Shown piece after piece: positions 56,147-64,000 of a stretch of 64,000 bases of DNA. The DNA is from Austropuccinia psidii. Lineage: Eukaryota; Basidiomycota; Pucciniomycetes; Pucciniales; Sphaerophragmiaceae. The stretch covers positions 2,835,592 through 2,899,591 of the forward strand of contig JALGQZ010000007.1 in the NCBI GenBank assembly GCA_023105745.1. Reading direction: 5' to 3'. The number at the start of each line of letters is the position of its first letter. Position 1 is the first letter of the stretch. The translations under genes and the position numbers were made by a program. The notes under the pieces are model-generated. The model was given only the letters and a program-made list of their open reading frames with translations, searched no databases and had not been told where the DNA came from.

Positions 56147-58330
56147 TGTGAGCCTGTGAGGTATGTATAACATACCCATAAGGCCACAAATGATTTTACA
56201 GACAGTTAATTTTATCTTAAACAGACTTTTTAGTTGAATTTAAAATAAAAAATAACAAAAAATAAGTATAACATTTTTTTGGATAAACAAAGTTATAATT
56301 ATTATGTCATTTTTGGATTCTACACCAAAAATAACATAGGGTACACCCATAGGGTGTTATACCCAAAAACACTTATTTCTTGTGTTATTGGAAGATTTAA
56401 GAATCTCACAGTACTAATGTAGCTTTTTTAACATTTTTTTAAAATTGTTAAATTTAAGCTTAATTAAGCTTAAATTTAAAGTTACATAAGGTTTATGCAA
56501 CTTTACCAAAATTTTAGTTAAAATTGAGGTGTTGTGTATATTTACTGAATTGGCTAAGGATTTGCCATACAGAATGTAAATCCTGCGTGAGCTCAATTTA
56601 AAAGGGTTTAAGGCCATAGTATGGCTTTAAATAAATAAAAGGGCAAAATCCACGCAAAAAGGTGGGACAAAGGAAAAAGACCAAATAGAGCTGGGGTTCC
56701 CAACTTTTTGGATCTGCAAGGACTCAATTAAGGTTGTCCACCTGTATTGGAGGATTTTCAACCTTATTTAAACTTTAAGATTAGACTTTGATCCAACCTT
56801 AAGGTTTAAACTGGTTTTATCCCAATTTGGACAGGAATTTCAAGCTGCCAAAGGGTAAATCCCAATATGCAGGCTTGAAATCAAGGTTTTAAGAACTGTC
56901 AGAGCTTAATTAAGCTTAAAAACCTTAAATAAGCTTAAAACTTTAAAGTTTCAAACATTAAAACCTTATCAAAACTTAAGGTTTGGTGTGTATTGCTATT
57001 TTACGTGGAAAAATAGCAATAACTTCAAAAATTCATTAAAAATCCAATTCTCAATGGATTTGCTTGAAAATTTCACACAACTTAGAATTTAATATTATCA
57101 ATATATAAATTAAATTTTAAGTATCTTTTATAAATAAGTTTCCTGGGTAATTAGCCTGGAAATTTACTCTTTTAATTAAGCTTAAAGAAAATTATGATTT
57201 CTTTAAAAATTAATTAAAAATTGAGTTTAAAAGATTTCTGCTTGAAACTCTAATTTTAATTTGTTCATGTGATGAACTTTAATATAAATAAACTTATTTT
57301 ATATTAACTTAAAATAATTACACTAAATGAGGATTAAAGTTACTTGGAGTTAAGAATAACACTGGTAACCTTAAATTGGAAGTAAAAATAAGTTGCCTTA
57401 AGTTAAGAACTCTATTTTTAAGCATGGTTTTTCAGTTTTGACCTGAGCACGCCCTCTACATTCATTATGAATCATGAGAGCTGCCCTGAAGACATAAAAA
57501 GAGTCTTTTCATCACTGTTTTTGTCCATCATTCATCATCAATCCAATCAAATTAGTAATTTAAACAGCTAAAGTTTTATTAAATATAAAATCTTATTATT
57601 AAAAGTAATTCTTAAGTTATTTTTATTCTTTATTTATTGAAATTAAAGAATTGAAGTCATAGAATTTAGATTATTGTTGTAATCACCAATAATATATTTT
57701 ATTATATAAAATTATCATTTTAAATATCTTTTAAAATCCACAAATTCCTCTCAAAAAGCTCTTAAATCATAATTTATATTATTAAAAGTTGTTTATCTTT
57801 AAATTTATTGATTTTTGACGTGTTTTTAACTTATAATTATTATTTAATATTATAACTGTTGCATTTTGACTTATTATATTAAATAAATCTTATAAGTAAG
57901 TTTTCTCTAGAATTCTATATTTTTTTTTATCTAGTATTAGTTTTTTTATATAGAATTTTTATTCTAAAAGAATTATTTCTGCACAGTGTGTGTTTAATTC
58001 TTTTTATAAATAATATTTATATTATTTATAAGTGGTTAATATTCATATTTTCCACGTGTAATTGTCTCATTAAGAGCTTTACACTTCTTATTGTTATAAC
58101 TGTCAGTGACTATAACAATAATAGAATAATTATAATTTATTATTATTATTATTATTTTTATTATTATATTATTATAATAATAATTAAATTTATTTTATAT
58201 AATTATTTTTAATAATTATATTTAAATTTGTGGTTATAATATTTTATTATATTATATTTTTCTACTGAGGACAGTCATAGTACTCTTGATATTGCTACTA
58301 TTATCAAGAGTTTCATAGACAAACCTTACA
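56147..58330 (+). repeat. Family B2 5' LTR
   Basis: 2,184 bp, AT-rich, with a TATA-like CATAAAAA near 57494, a TTATTATTA microsatellite (about 58137-58185) and a 9-bp-stem hairpin CTCTTGATA/TATCAAGAG (58283-58310) just before the end ACAAACCTTACA. Confidence 0.88.
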
Positions 58331-58348
58331 TTTGGGGGCCTGGCCGTG
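58331..58348 (+). other. Candidate primer binding site of family B2
   Basis: TTTGGGGGCCTGGCCGTG follows the LTR end and matches those of families B and C. Confidence 0.5.
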
Positions 58349-58881
58349 ATTTTAAACCAATTTTTGGGACATAAATCATATTCTAGACCTTATTTTACTA
58401 ATTTTTGACGTAAAATTGCCATATTTATCTTAATATTGGCTTTTTTGGGACTTATCCCTTATAAATAATCTTTATAATATTAATAAAGTTATTTTTTCTT
58501 AAGAATATTGTTTGAAACAATATACTATTGAGTGATTTGGAATAAATTTCTTTTGTCTAACTAGTGGCTTTTTCACATCACAGACTTGAAATTTATTCTT
58601 TGAGTTATTCTAGTATAAAGTGAATAATAATATAATTTTGATTAATTAACTTGTTGATTGCATAATTATTATTTCTTTAAAGAAAATAATAAATCAAATA
58701 AAAAATCTTTAAAAATAAAAATCTTTACTAAAAACATTTTTTCTTTTTATCTTAGACATTTTTCTTTATTTTTGACGTAATTTGCCATAAATTACATAAA
58801 AACAACTTTATTCAATAAGTTGAGTTTATAAGTTATTTTTATTATTTGATAAAATAACTTATATTGTTAATTTTTCTCTAG

Positions 58882-58998
58882 TGTCTTCTATCAGAGAAAG
58901 TTCTTCATACTCTGAAGCCTCAGAGTCCAGTATTGAAATTCAAACCAGCCCAGCACCAAGGTGTTTGATAACCAAAGAACCCTTTAAAGGTCCTGCAG
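58882..58998 (+). other. Exon-like coding segment in the family B2 leader
   Basis: A 117-nt segment lies between an acceptor TTTTTCTCTAG (ending 58881) and a donor G|GTGAATTC (from 58999). It is open in the phase 2 nt + 38 codons + 1 nt: VSSIRESSSYSEASESSIE, then IQTSPAPRCLITKEPFKGPAG. It matches the family B segment in position, entry and exit phase, acidic character and an ITK motif. Confidence 0.55.
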
Positions 58999-59047
58999 GT
59001 GAATTCAATTCAATTTTTACTCTATTTTTTATTAAAATTGACGTGAA

Positions 59048-59524
59048 ATGACTCCTACTAGAGGTGGAAGCAATTACTCCATCCAATCAAATGGATCTGG
59101 ACCAGGACATTCCAGCCACAAATCCAAAAGGCAAGAATGTCCTCCCAGAGGAGAGGCACAAATGGAGGATGCCAGAACTTCCACCAGTTCCCAAAGGTTA
59201 GCCAGCACCTTTGAACCTCTTCTTGAGAGTCCAGAAGCTGACATAACTGCTATTGCTGTTAGACCTGAACCATTTCCAACAGGCAGCTGTGGAAATTTAT
59301 CAATCCCAATGGAAAAACTGGTTCCTGGCGTCAAAACAACAAGAGTGGGAACTCCTTCCAAGTCTTTGGATAGGCACCATGAACTCTTATCTTCAAGTGA
59401 AGAAGTTCATGGGGCCAGAAAAGACAGAAGATCTTCTACTGGGTTGGACACCAATGTCTGTCAAAGGACAAGTCCAACAGATAAAAGCTTGGTTGAAAAA
59501 CCAAAGCATGTTGTTAGAAGATAA
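59048..59524 (+). CDS. gag: Family B2 gag N-terminal frame
   Basis: The ATG at 59048 gives MTPTRGGSNYSIQSNGSG, conserved with families B (9490) and, in its first residues, C (25648). The frame is the same as the main gag-pol frame but stops at 59524, about 160 nt before the main frame's first ATG (59684). It is Ser/Pro/Glu-rich with no domain recognised. Either it is a separate short protein or a stop has cut the Gag N-terminus in this copy. Confidence 0.5.
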   Translation: MTPTRGGSNYSIQSNGSGPGHSSHKSKRQECPPRGEAQMEDARTSTSSQRLASTFEPLLESPEADITAIAVRPEPFPTGSCGNLSIPMEKLVPGVKTTRVGTPSKSLDRHHELLSSSEEVHGARKDRRSSTGLDTNVCQRTSPTDKSLVEKPKHVVRR

Positions 59525-59828
59525 GAAGAAGAAATTGGCCCAAGGCAAGGACAACAGCCCAGTGGAAGCTCCTCAAGCATCCACCAGCAAAAGTCCGCCT
59601 CAACCAGTACAAAACAAGCCCAAGCAAGCCCCAAAAACCAATCAAAAGGGCAAGCAGAAGGCAAAGGGAAAGGCAAAGCCCAAGTGGAACAAGCCTTACC
59701 CGCAGAACTACAGAATTCCAAAGAAGGAAAAGACAGCCATGGACAATGTGTTCAATATGGCAAGAACTTTGATGGAATTCAAAAACAAGGAGGAGGAAAG
59801 ATTGAACCAATCCTTTCCAAAGAAATAG
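59247..59828 (+). CDS. ORF0, overlapping +1-frame protein (family B2)
   Basis: The frame is open from 59247 to the TAG at 59826-59828. It reads [24 protein letters not shown]..., [21 protein letters not shown], a Lys/Pro/Gln-rich basic linker and [31 protein letters not shown] ending SFPKK. Family B has the same frame (9686-10165). The first ATG is at 59379, downstream of the conserved part, so I infer that translation enters through splicing. At its 3' end it overlaps the gag-pol frame, which is one base back (-1). The basic Lys/Pro linker suggests nucleic-acid binding; this is a guess. Confidence 0.6.
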   Translation: MLLLLDLNHFQQAAVEIYQSQWKNWFLASKQQEWELLPSLWIGTMNSYLQVKKFMGPEKTEDLLLGWTPMSVKGQVQQIKAWLKNQSMLLEDKKKKLAQGKDNSPVEAPQASTSKSPPQPVQNKPKQAPKTNQKGKQKAKGKAKPKWNKPYPQNYRIPKKEKTAMDNVFNMARTLMEFKNKEEERLNQSFPKK

Positions 59829-62800
59829 ACCTTGTAAAGCTTGTAACTTACTTTGAATCTTGTAATAAAGAAATTATGGCAAAATTTAAAGCATTTGATC
59901 ATGTCCAACAAAAGCTGGGCAATGAGATAGTACAAGTTAAAGACCAACAAAAGACCATTATTGGCCTTGAAAATGTTAATAAGGCAAATATTTTGTCTTT
60001 GACACAAATTTGTGAAAGACTTGAGCATAAAGTTACCTTACTCAATCAACCAGATGAGAATTCAATTTCTTTTATAACTGGACAGTTAAGAGAATTGAAA
60101 ATACAAGTTCAAAACTTGGAGAATTCAACTGGTCACAATGCAGCTCTTTTTCAAGAACAATTGGAAAAAAGTGATAAAGCAAGACTTGAATTGAAAGAAG
60201 ATATTCAATCAAGTATTAATAATATATCACTGAAAAATGAATTGCCAAGGCAATCCACACCATTTCTTGACAGGAATGTTCTTAACTTGAATAATGATTT
60301 ACATCATACAATTTCAAGTCATGATGTGGAAACTGCTTGCAATTTTAAAGACATTCCAAGATTAGAGGAATGGCCAACCTTCAGTGGTGAAGGAGAATAT
60401 AATCACATGGAATTTATGAAAACAATTGATATGTTCAAAGAAGACTTTAACATACCAGATGAATACATAAGTGCCAGATTACACTCATTATTTACCAAAT
60501 CAGCAAAGAAATGGTATTATAAGATGAGGCAAGACCATGGTAAACATTCTTGGCCTTGGTGGAAAGAACAAGTTATTTCCAAATGGGCAAATGATTCCTG
60601 GAGATTTAGAATGGAAAATTCTTTTGAAGAAGCCATTTTTAATATTGAGAGGGACAGGCCCATGTCTTGGTTCCTTAAACAGAAGGACAGATTAACTGCC
60701 CTTCATCCTGATATGTCTGAAACAATGGTACATAAAAGGATATTAACAAAATGTGGTGGTGACCTTGAGCATGCTATAAGAAGCAGATGTATTGAGCCTT
60801 GCTCTACAGAGGATTATATCAATGCTATGGAGGATATCACTACTAGAACAAAAATTGGAAGAAATTGGTATAAACCCCCAATAGACAACAAGACTAGTGG
60901 GAAACCAATTTCAAAACCAAATAAACCACATGACAGACCTCCTTTGAAATGTCATAAATGTGGAAGTACATCTCATTTGGAAAACACTTGTCCCAAAAAG
61001 ACAAGAGTCAATGAGATAAATATTGAAAAAGTGGAAGACACAAAAGAAACTGATGTATCTTTACATGAAAGTGATTCTGAACCTTCAGAAGAAGAGGTAT
61101 TAGAAGAACTTAGTATAGAAAATATTAATGTTTCTTTTGAAGTCACTGAGGTACATACTCACTTACCACAGTACAGTGATGAATGTATGGATCTCATAAA
61201 TGTGCAAGATGCCAAAATGCAAAAAACCAAACCTGCCAGAGGTAAAGGTTATACAGCTGGGTCATCTTGTATCACTAATATTGTGATAAATAACATAGAA
61301 GCCAAGATACATCTTGACTCAGGTGCTTTTTGCACTTGTGTTGGAAAAGATTATCTTGACAAGATTTATACCAATTGGCAAGACAAGTTGATGCCAATTG
61401 AAGATATAAGATTCAGCAGTGCTAGCCAAAACATGCACCCTTTGGGTATATTTGAAGCAGCAATAATATTTCCTCATCCTGCAGGAAGTGTAAGATTGAA
61501 AGCTGAATTTGTTGTTATGAATAATTGTACTTCACAACACTTTATACTTGGAAATGATTATCTCAATATCTATGGTATTGATATCAATAATCATAAAGAC
61601 AGATATTTCACGATAGGGGAAAATAAAAGGCAAAAATTTGCTTTTTCTCCAGAAAGAAGAGAAATCACTGTCATTAAACAAGTGAAAAATGTTAACAAGG
61701 ACAAATTTGTGTCAGATCAGCTAAGTGAAGCACAAATTAGTCCTGAATTAACACCTGAAATGAAGGAAGATCTTATTGAAATTTTATTTCAATATAGAGA
61801 AGCCTTTGCTTCTGATAATGAACCACTTGGGGCTATAAAAGGTCATGAGGTGGACATTATGCTTAATGTGGAAAGGCCTTATCCACCACTATTAAGAAGA
61901 CCAGCTTACCCAGCTAGCCCTAGGGCTAGAGAAGCATTAGAAAGTCATATTAATGAACTAATGAAACTGGGAGTTCTTAGAAAAGTTGGACACAATGAGG
62001 AAGTTGAAGTCACAACTCCAGTGATCATTACTTGGCATAATGACAAGTCAAGAATGGTTGGTGATTTTAGAGCACTGAATACCTACACTATTCCAGATAG
62101 GTATCCAATCCCTAGAATTCATGAGACTTTGACTCAATTATCCAAAGCAAGATTTATTACTTCTATGGATGCTCTTAAAGGCTTCCATCAGAATGTTTTA
62201 ACAGCTCATGCTAGGAAATTATTGAGAATAATTGCTCATTGTGGTATTTATGAATATTTGAGGATGCCTTTTGGTATTAAAAATGCACCCTCTCATTATC
62301 AGAGAATGATGAATACCATCTTCCCACATGAATTATCAGAGGGATGGTTAATCATTTATATTGATGACATTATCATTTGTTCAGAAACCTGGCAATTACA
62401 TTTAGAGAGACTTTCATTAGTACTTAAGAAAATCTTACAAGTGAACATGAAAATTTCTCTTAAAAAGTGTAATTTTGGATTTCATGAGTTAAAAGCTCTA
62501 GGACATGTAGTCTCAGGACTGAGCCTTGGTGTTGATAAAAACAAAGTGGCTGCAGTTTTACTGAAACAAATGCCCCAGAACAAAAAAGAAATGATGTCTT
62601 TCTTAGGGTTTGCCAGTTATTACAGGCAACACCTTAAAGATTTTGCAATCCATGCCAGATCATTATACAGAATTTGTGATCAACAAACTGTTTTTGAAAT
62701 GACTCAGGAGAGAATTCAAGAATATGATAGAATCAAGTATGCCTTAACCAATGCACCATTATTACTGATGCCAGACTGGAAACTTCCTTTCAAGCTGTAT

Positions 62801-63970
62801 ATTGATGCATGTGGTGATGGTTTAGGAGCTGCTCTTCATCAAGTTCAAATTGTCAATGACAAGCCTTATGAGGGTCCAATTTGTTTTATTTCAAGACAAA
62901 TTAAACCTACTGAGGCCAGATATGGAGCTAGCCAAATGGAGTGCCTTTGCCTTGTTTGGGCTCTGGAAAAACTTCATTACTATCTTGATGGTAGTGTGTT
63001 TGAAGTAATTACTGATTGTAATGCAGTAAAATCACTTCTTAACATGAAAACTCCAAACAGACACATGTTAAGATTGCAGATTGCTATACAGGAGTATAGA
63101 GGAAATATGACCATAGTACATAAAGCTGGAAATATTCACAAGAATGCTGATGGCTTGAGTAGATGGGCATTACCCAATACACCTGACAATCCTGCCTATG
63201 TTCCTACAAGTGCAGAACCTCAAATTCCAATTGAAGGAATTAATATCACAGATGTTGGAACAGAATTCTTTGATGAAGTTAGAGAAAGCTATAAGCAAGA
63301 TAAAAATTGCCATATACTTACTTCTCTACTTGACAAAGATTGCAAAGATGCAGCATTGGCTAATTCTCTGGATGATATTTGGAAAACATCTTATGACAAC
63401 GGAAGATTCCATTTATTTGATGGTATATTATACCATAGGTCTAAACACACATGTGTCATGGTCCTATGTAGTAGAATGTTGATTAACACAATACTACTAG
63501 AATGCCATGATAACATTTATTCTGGACATCTGTCTGAAGACAGAACAATGGAAAGAATTAAGACATGTGCCTGGTGGCCATCTTGGAGAAAAGATGTCAT
63601 TGAGTACTGCCACAGTTGTGATAGATGCCAGAAAGCCAATAAAGCTACTGGTAAAAGATTTGGTTTAATGATCCATATTCAAGAACCAAGTACCCCATGG
63701 GAAGTGGTTCACATGGATTGGGTAACTGCCTTACCACCTGGAGGTGATAAAAGTTACAATGCATGTCTTGTTATTGTAGACAGATACAGCAAAACACCAA
63801 TCTTTTTACCATGTCATAAGGATGACACAGCTATGGATACAGCTCTTTTAATTTGGAACAGAGTCATATCCCATACTGGTCTCTTTAAAAACATCATTAG
63901 TGATAGGGACCCAAAATTTACATCAGCCTTATGGACTAATTTACATAAGCTTTTGGGTACAAAATTATAA
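59684..63970 (+). CDS. gag-pol: Family B2 Gag-Pol polyprotein, 1,428 codons, stopped in integrase
   Basis: Domains in order: coiled-coil-like region (residues about 50-190); capsid-like Gag (about 225-370, [15 protein letters not shown] to [12 protein letters not shown]); CCHC knuckle [14 protein letters not shown] (about 422-435); protease [11 protein letters not shown] (about 543); RT with [35 protein letters not shown] and [10 protein letters not shown] (about 890); RNase H with [14 protein letters not shown] (about 1039) and NADGLSRW; integrase zinc domain [12 protein letters not shown]...[11 protein letters not shown] and core with [10 protein letters not shown] and [14 protein letters not shown] at 63968 stands where family B has a Ser codon; the reading frame goes on (FSTAYHPQTD) to the window edge, so one nonsense change appears to break it. 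All catalytic residues seen are intact. Confidence 0.9.
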   Translation: MEQALPAELQNSKEGKDSHGQCVQYGKNFDGIQKQGGGKIEPILSKEIDLVKLVTYFESCNKEIMAKFKAFDHVQQKLGNEIVQVKDQQKTIIGLENVNKANILSLTQICERLEHKVTLLNQPDENSISFITGQLRELKIQVQNLENSTGHNAALFQEQLEKSDKARLELKEDIQSSINNISLKNELPRQSTPFLDRNVLNLNNDLHHTISSHDVETACNFKDIPRLEEWPTFSGEGEYNHMEFMKTIDMFKEDFNIPDEYISARLHSLFTKSAKKWYYKMRQDHGKHSWPWWKEQVISKWANDSWRFRMENSFEEAIFNIERDRPMSWFLKQKDRLTALHPDMSETMVHKRILTKCGGDLEHAIRSRCIEPCSTEDYINAMEDITTRTKIGRNWYKPPIDNKTSGKPISKPNKPHDRPPLKCHKCGSTSHLENTCPKKTRVNEINIEKVEDTKETDVSLHESDSEPSEEEVLEELSIENINVSFEVTEVHTHLPQYSDECMDLINVQDAKMQKTKPARGKGYTAGSSCITNIVINNIEAKIHLDSGAFCTCVGKDYLDKIYTNWQDKLMPIEDIRFSSASQNMHPLGIFEAAIIFPHPAGSVRLKAEFVVMNNCTSQHFILGNDYLNIYGIDINNHKDRYFTIGENKRQKFAFSPERREITVIKQVKNVNKDKFVSDQLSEAQISPELTPEMKEDLIEILFQYREAFASDNEPLGAIKGHEVDIMLNVERPYPPLLRRPAYPASPRAREALESHINELMKLGVLRKVGHNEEVEVTTPVIITWHNDKSRMVGDFRALNTYTIPDRYPIPRIHETLTQLSKARFITSMDALKGFHQNVLTAHARKLLRIIAHCGIYEYLRMPFGIKNAPSHYQRMMNTIFPHELSEGWLIIYIDDIIICSETWQLHLERLSLVLKKILQVNMKISLKKCNFGFHELKALGHVVSGLSLGVDKNKVAAVLLKQMPQNKKEMMSFLGFASYYRQHLKDFAIHARSLYRICDQQTVFEMTQERIQEYDRIKYALTNAPLLLMPDWKLPFKLYIDACGDGLGAALHQVQIVNDKPYEGPICFISRQIKPTEARYGASQMECLCLVWALEKLHYYLDGSVFEVITDCNAVKSLLNMKTPNRHMLRLQIAIQEYRGNMTIVHKAGNIHKNADGLSRWALPNTPDNPAYVPTSAEPQIPIEGINITDVGTEFFDEVRESYKQDKNCHILTSLLDKDCKDAALANSLDDIWKTSYDNGRFHLFDGILYHRSKHTCVMVLCSRMLINTILLECHDNIYSGHLSEDRTMERIKTCAWWPSWRKDVIEYCHSCDRCQKANKATGKRFGLMIHIQEPSTPWEVVHMDWVTALPPGGDKSYNACLVIVDRYSKTPIFLPCHKDDTAMDTALLIWNRVISHTGLFKNIISDRDPKFTSALWTNLHKLLGTKL

Positions 63971-64000
63971 TTCTCAACAGCATACCATCCACAAACAGAT
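63971..64000 (+). pseudogene. pol: Family B2 integrase continuation
   Basis: After the TAA the same frame reads FSTAYHPQTD, the stretch just before the catalytic Glu in Ty3/gypsy integrases. The window ends here. Confidence 0.8.

Larger units (their letters stand above)
56147..64000 (+). mobile_element. Family B2 Ty3/gypsy element, 5' part (runs out of the window)
   Basis: LTR 56147-58330 (TGTGAGCC to CCTTACA), primer-site-like block, leader with exon-like segment, ORF0 and a 1,428-codon gag-pol frame reach the window end inside integrase. It interrupts the copia RT; the expected target duplication is AAAGC (56142-56146), not testable here. It is the best-preserved autonomous-type element in the window. 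Confidence 0.9.

Noticed and set aside
58137..58212. Tyr/Ile-rich frame at the end of the B2 LTR
   Set aside because: It is the translation of a TTATTATTA microsatellite.
59074..59810. Cys/Leu-rich minus-strand frames over the B2 gag region
   Set aside because: They are complements of the Lys/Gln/Pro-rich ORF0 and gag frames, with no independent support.

Overview
The window is a gene-poor, AT-rich stretch of a fungal genome built almost entirely of nested LTR retrotransposons. The Gag and Pol proteins resemble the Ty3/gypsy repertoire I associate with rust fungi (Pucciniales), and the family A gag N-terminus strongly recalls Austropuccinia psidii (myrtle rust). That species call is from memory of the protein families and was not searched. 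I see no tRNA, rRNA, CRISPR array or bacterial signal.

I use working names. Family A is a Ty3/gypsy chromovirus-like element (CCHC Gag, protease, RT, RNase H, integrase, chromodomain; LTRs TGTCAC...GTGACA, about 1.3-1.6 kb). Family B (LTR 1.99 kb), B2 (LTR 2.18 kb) and B3 (LTR 1.75 kb) are related Ty3/gypsy elements with LTRs TGTGA...TTACA. Family C (LTR 1,499 bp, TGTCAGCC...CTGACA) codes for Gag plus protease only and looks non-autonomous. One Ty1/copia element is also present.

Layout: 1-2235 is a family A gag-pol piece that repeats 18925-21159 with one difference found, so the window probably starts in the left copy of an 18,924-bp tandem duplication. 2236-4386 is a minus-strand family A fragment. 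4387-32713 is a plus-strand family A element whose gag was split by a family B element (6763-18802, TSD TTCTG) and whose integrase was split by a family C element (22591-29966, TSD TCAAG). The family B element itself carries a solo LTR (13241-14678, TSD GCCAG). That family A element sits in the integrase end of a B3 relic (32714-35725). Then come a diverged A-type LTR (36405-37818, minus) and a complete but decayed minus-strand family A element (38921-48266, TSD GTATA). 48272-52229 is the only probable host DNA and holds one candidate multi-exon gene for a secreted protein (about 49490-51489). From 52230 on, a minus-strand B-type LTR is interrupted by the copia element (52371-56146), which is interrupted by a B2 element (56147 to the window end) with a nearly intact 1,428-codon gag-pol frame.

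The most unusual signal is in the leaders of families B, B2 and C. In each, a splice donor lies 49-77 nt upstream of the gag ATG and an acceptor lies 7-17 nt downstream of it. Splicing would remove the gag start codon and enter the +1 frame. In B and B2 that frame encodes a conserved protein segment (called ORF0 here), and an upstream phase-matched acidic exon is conserved too. This would be a splice-controlled dual-frame Gag. Other notable signals are the Gag-protease-only family C element with hairpin-bearing tandem repeats in its leader, and a GGCC-dense U3 in family A.
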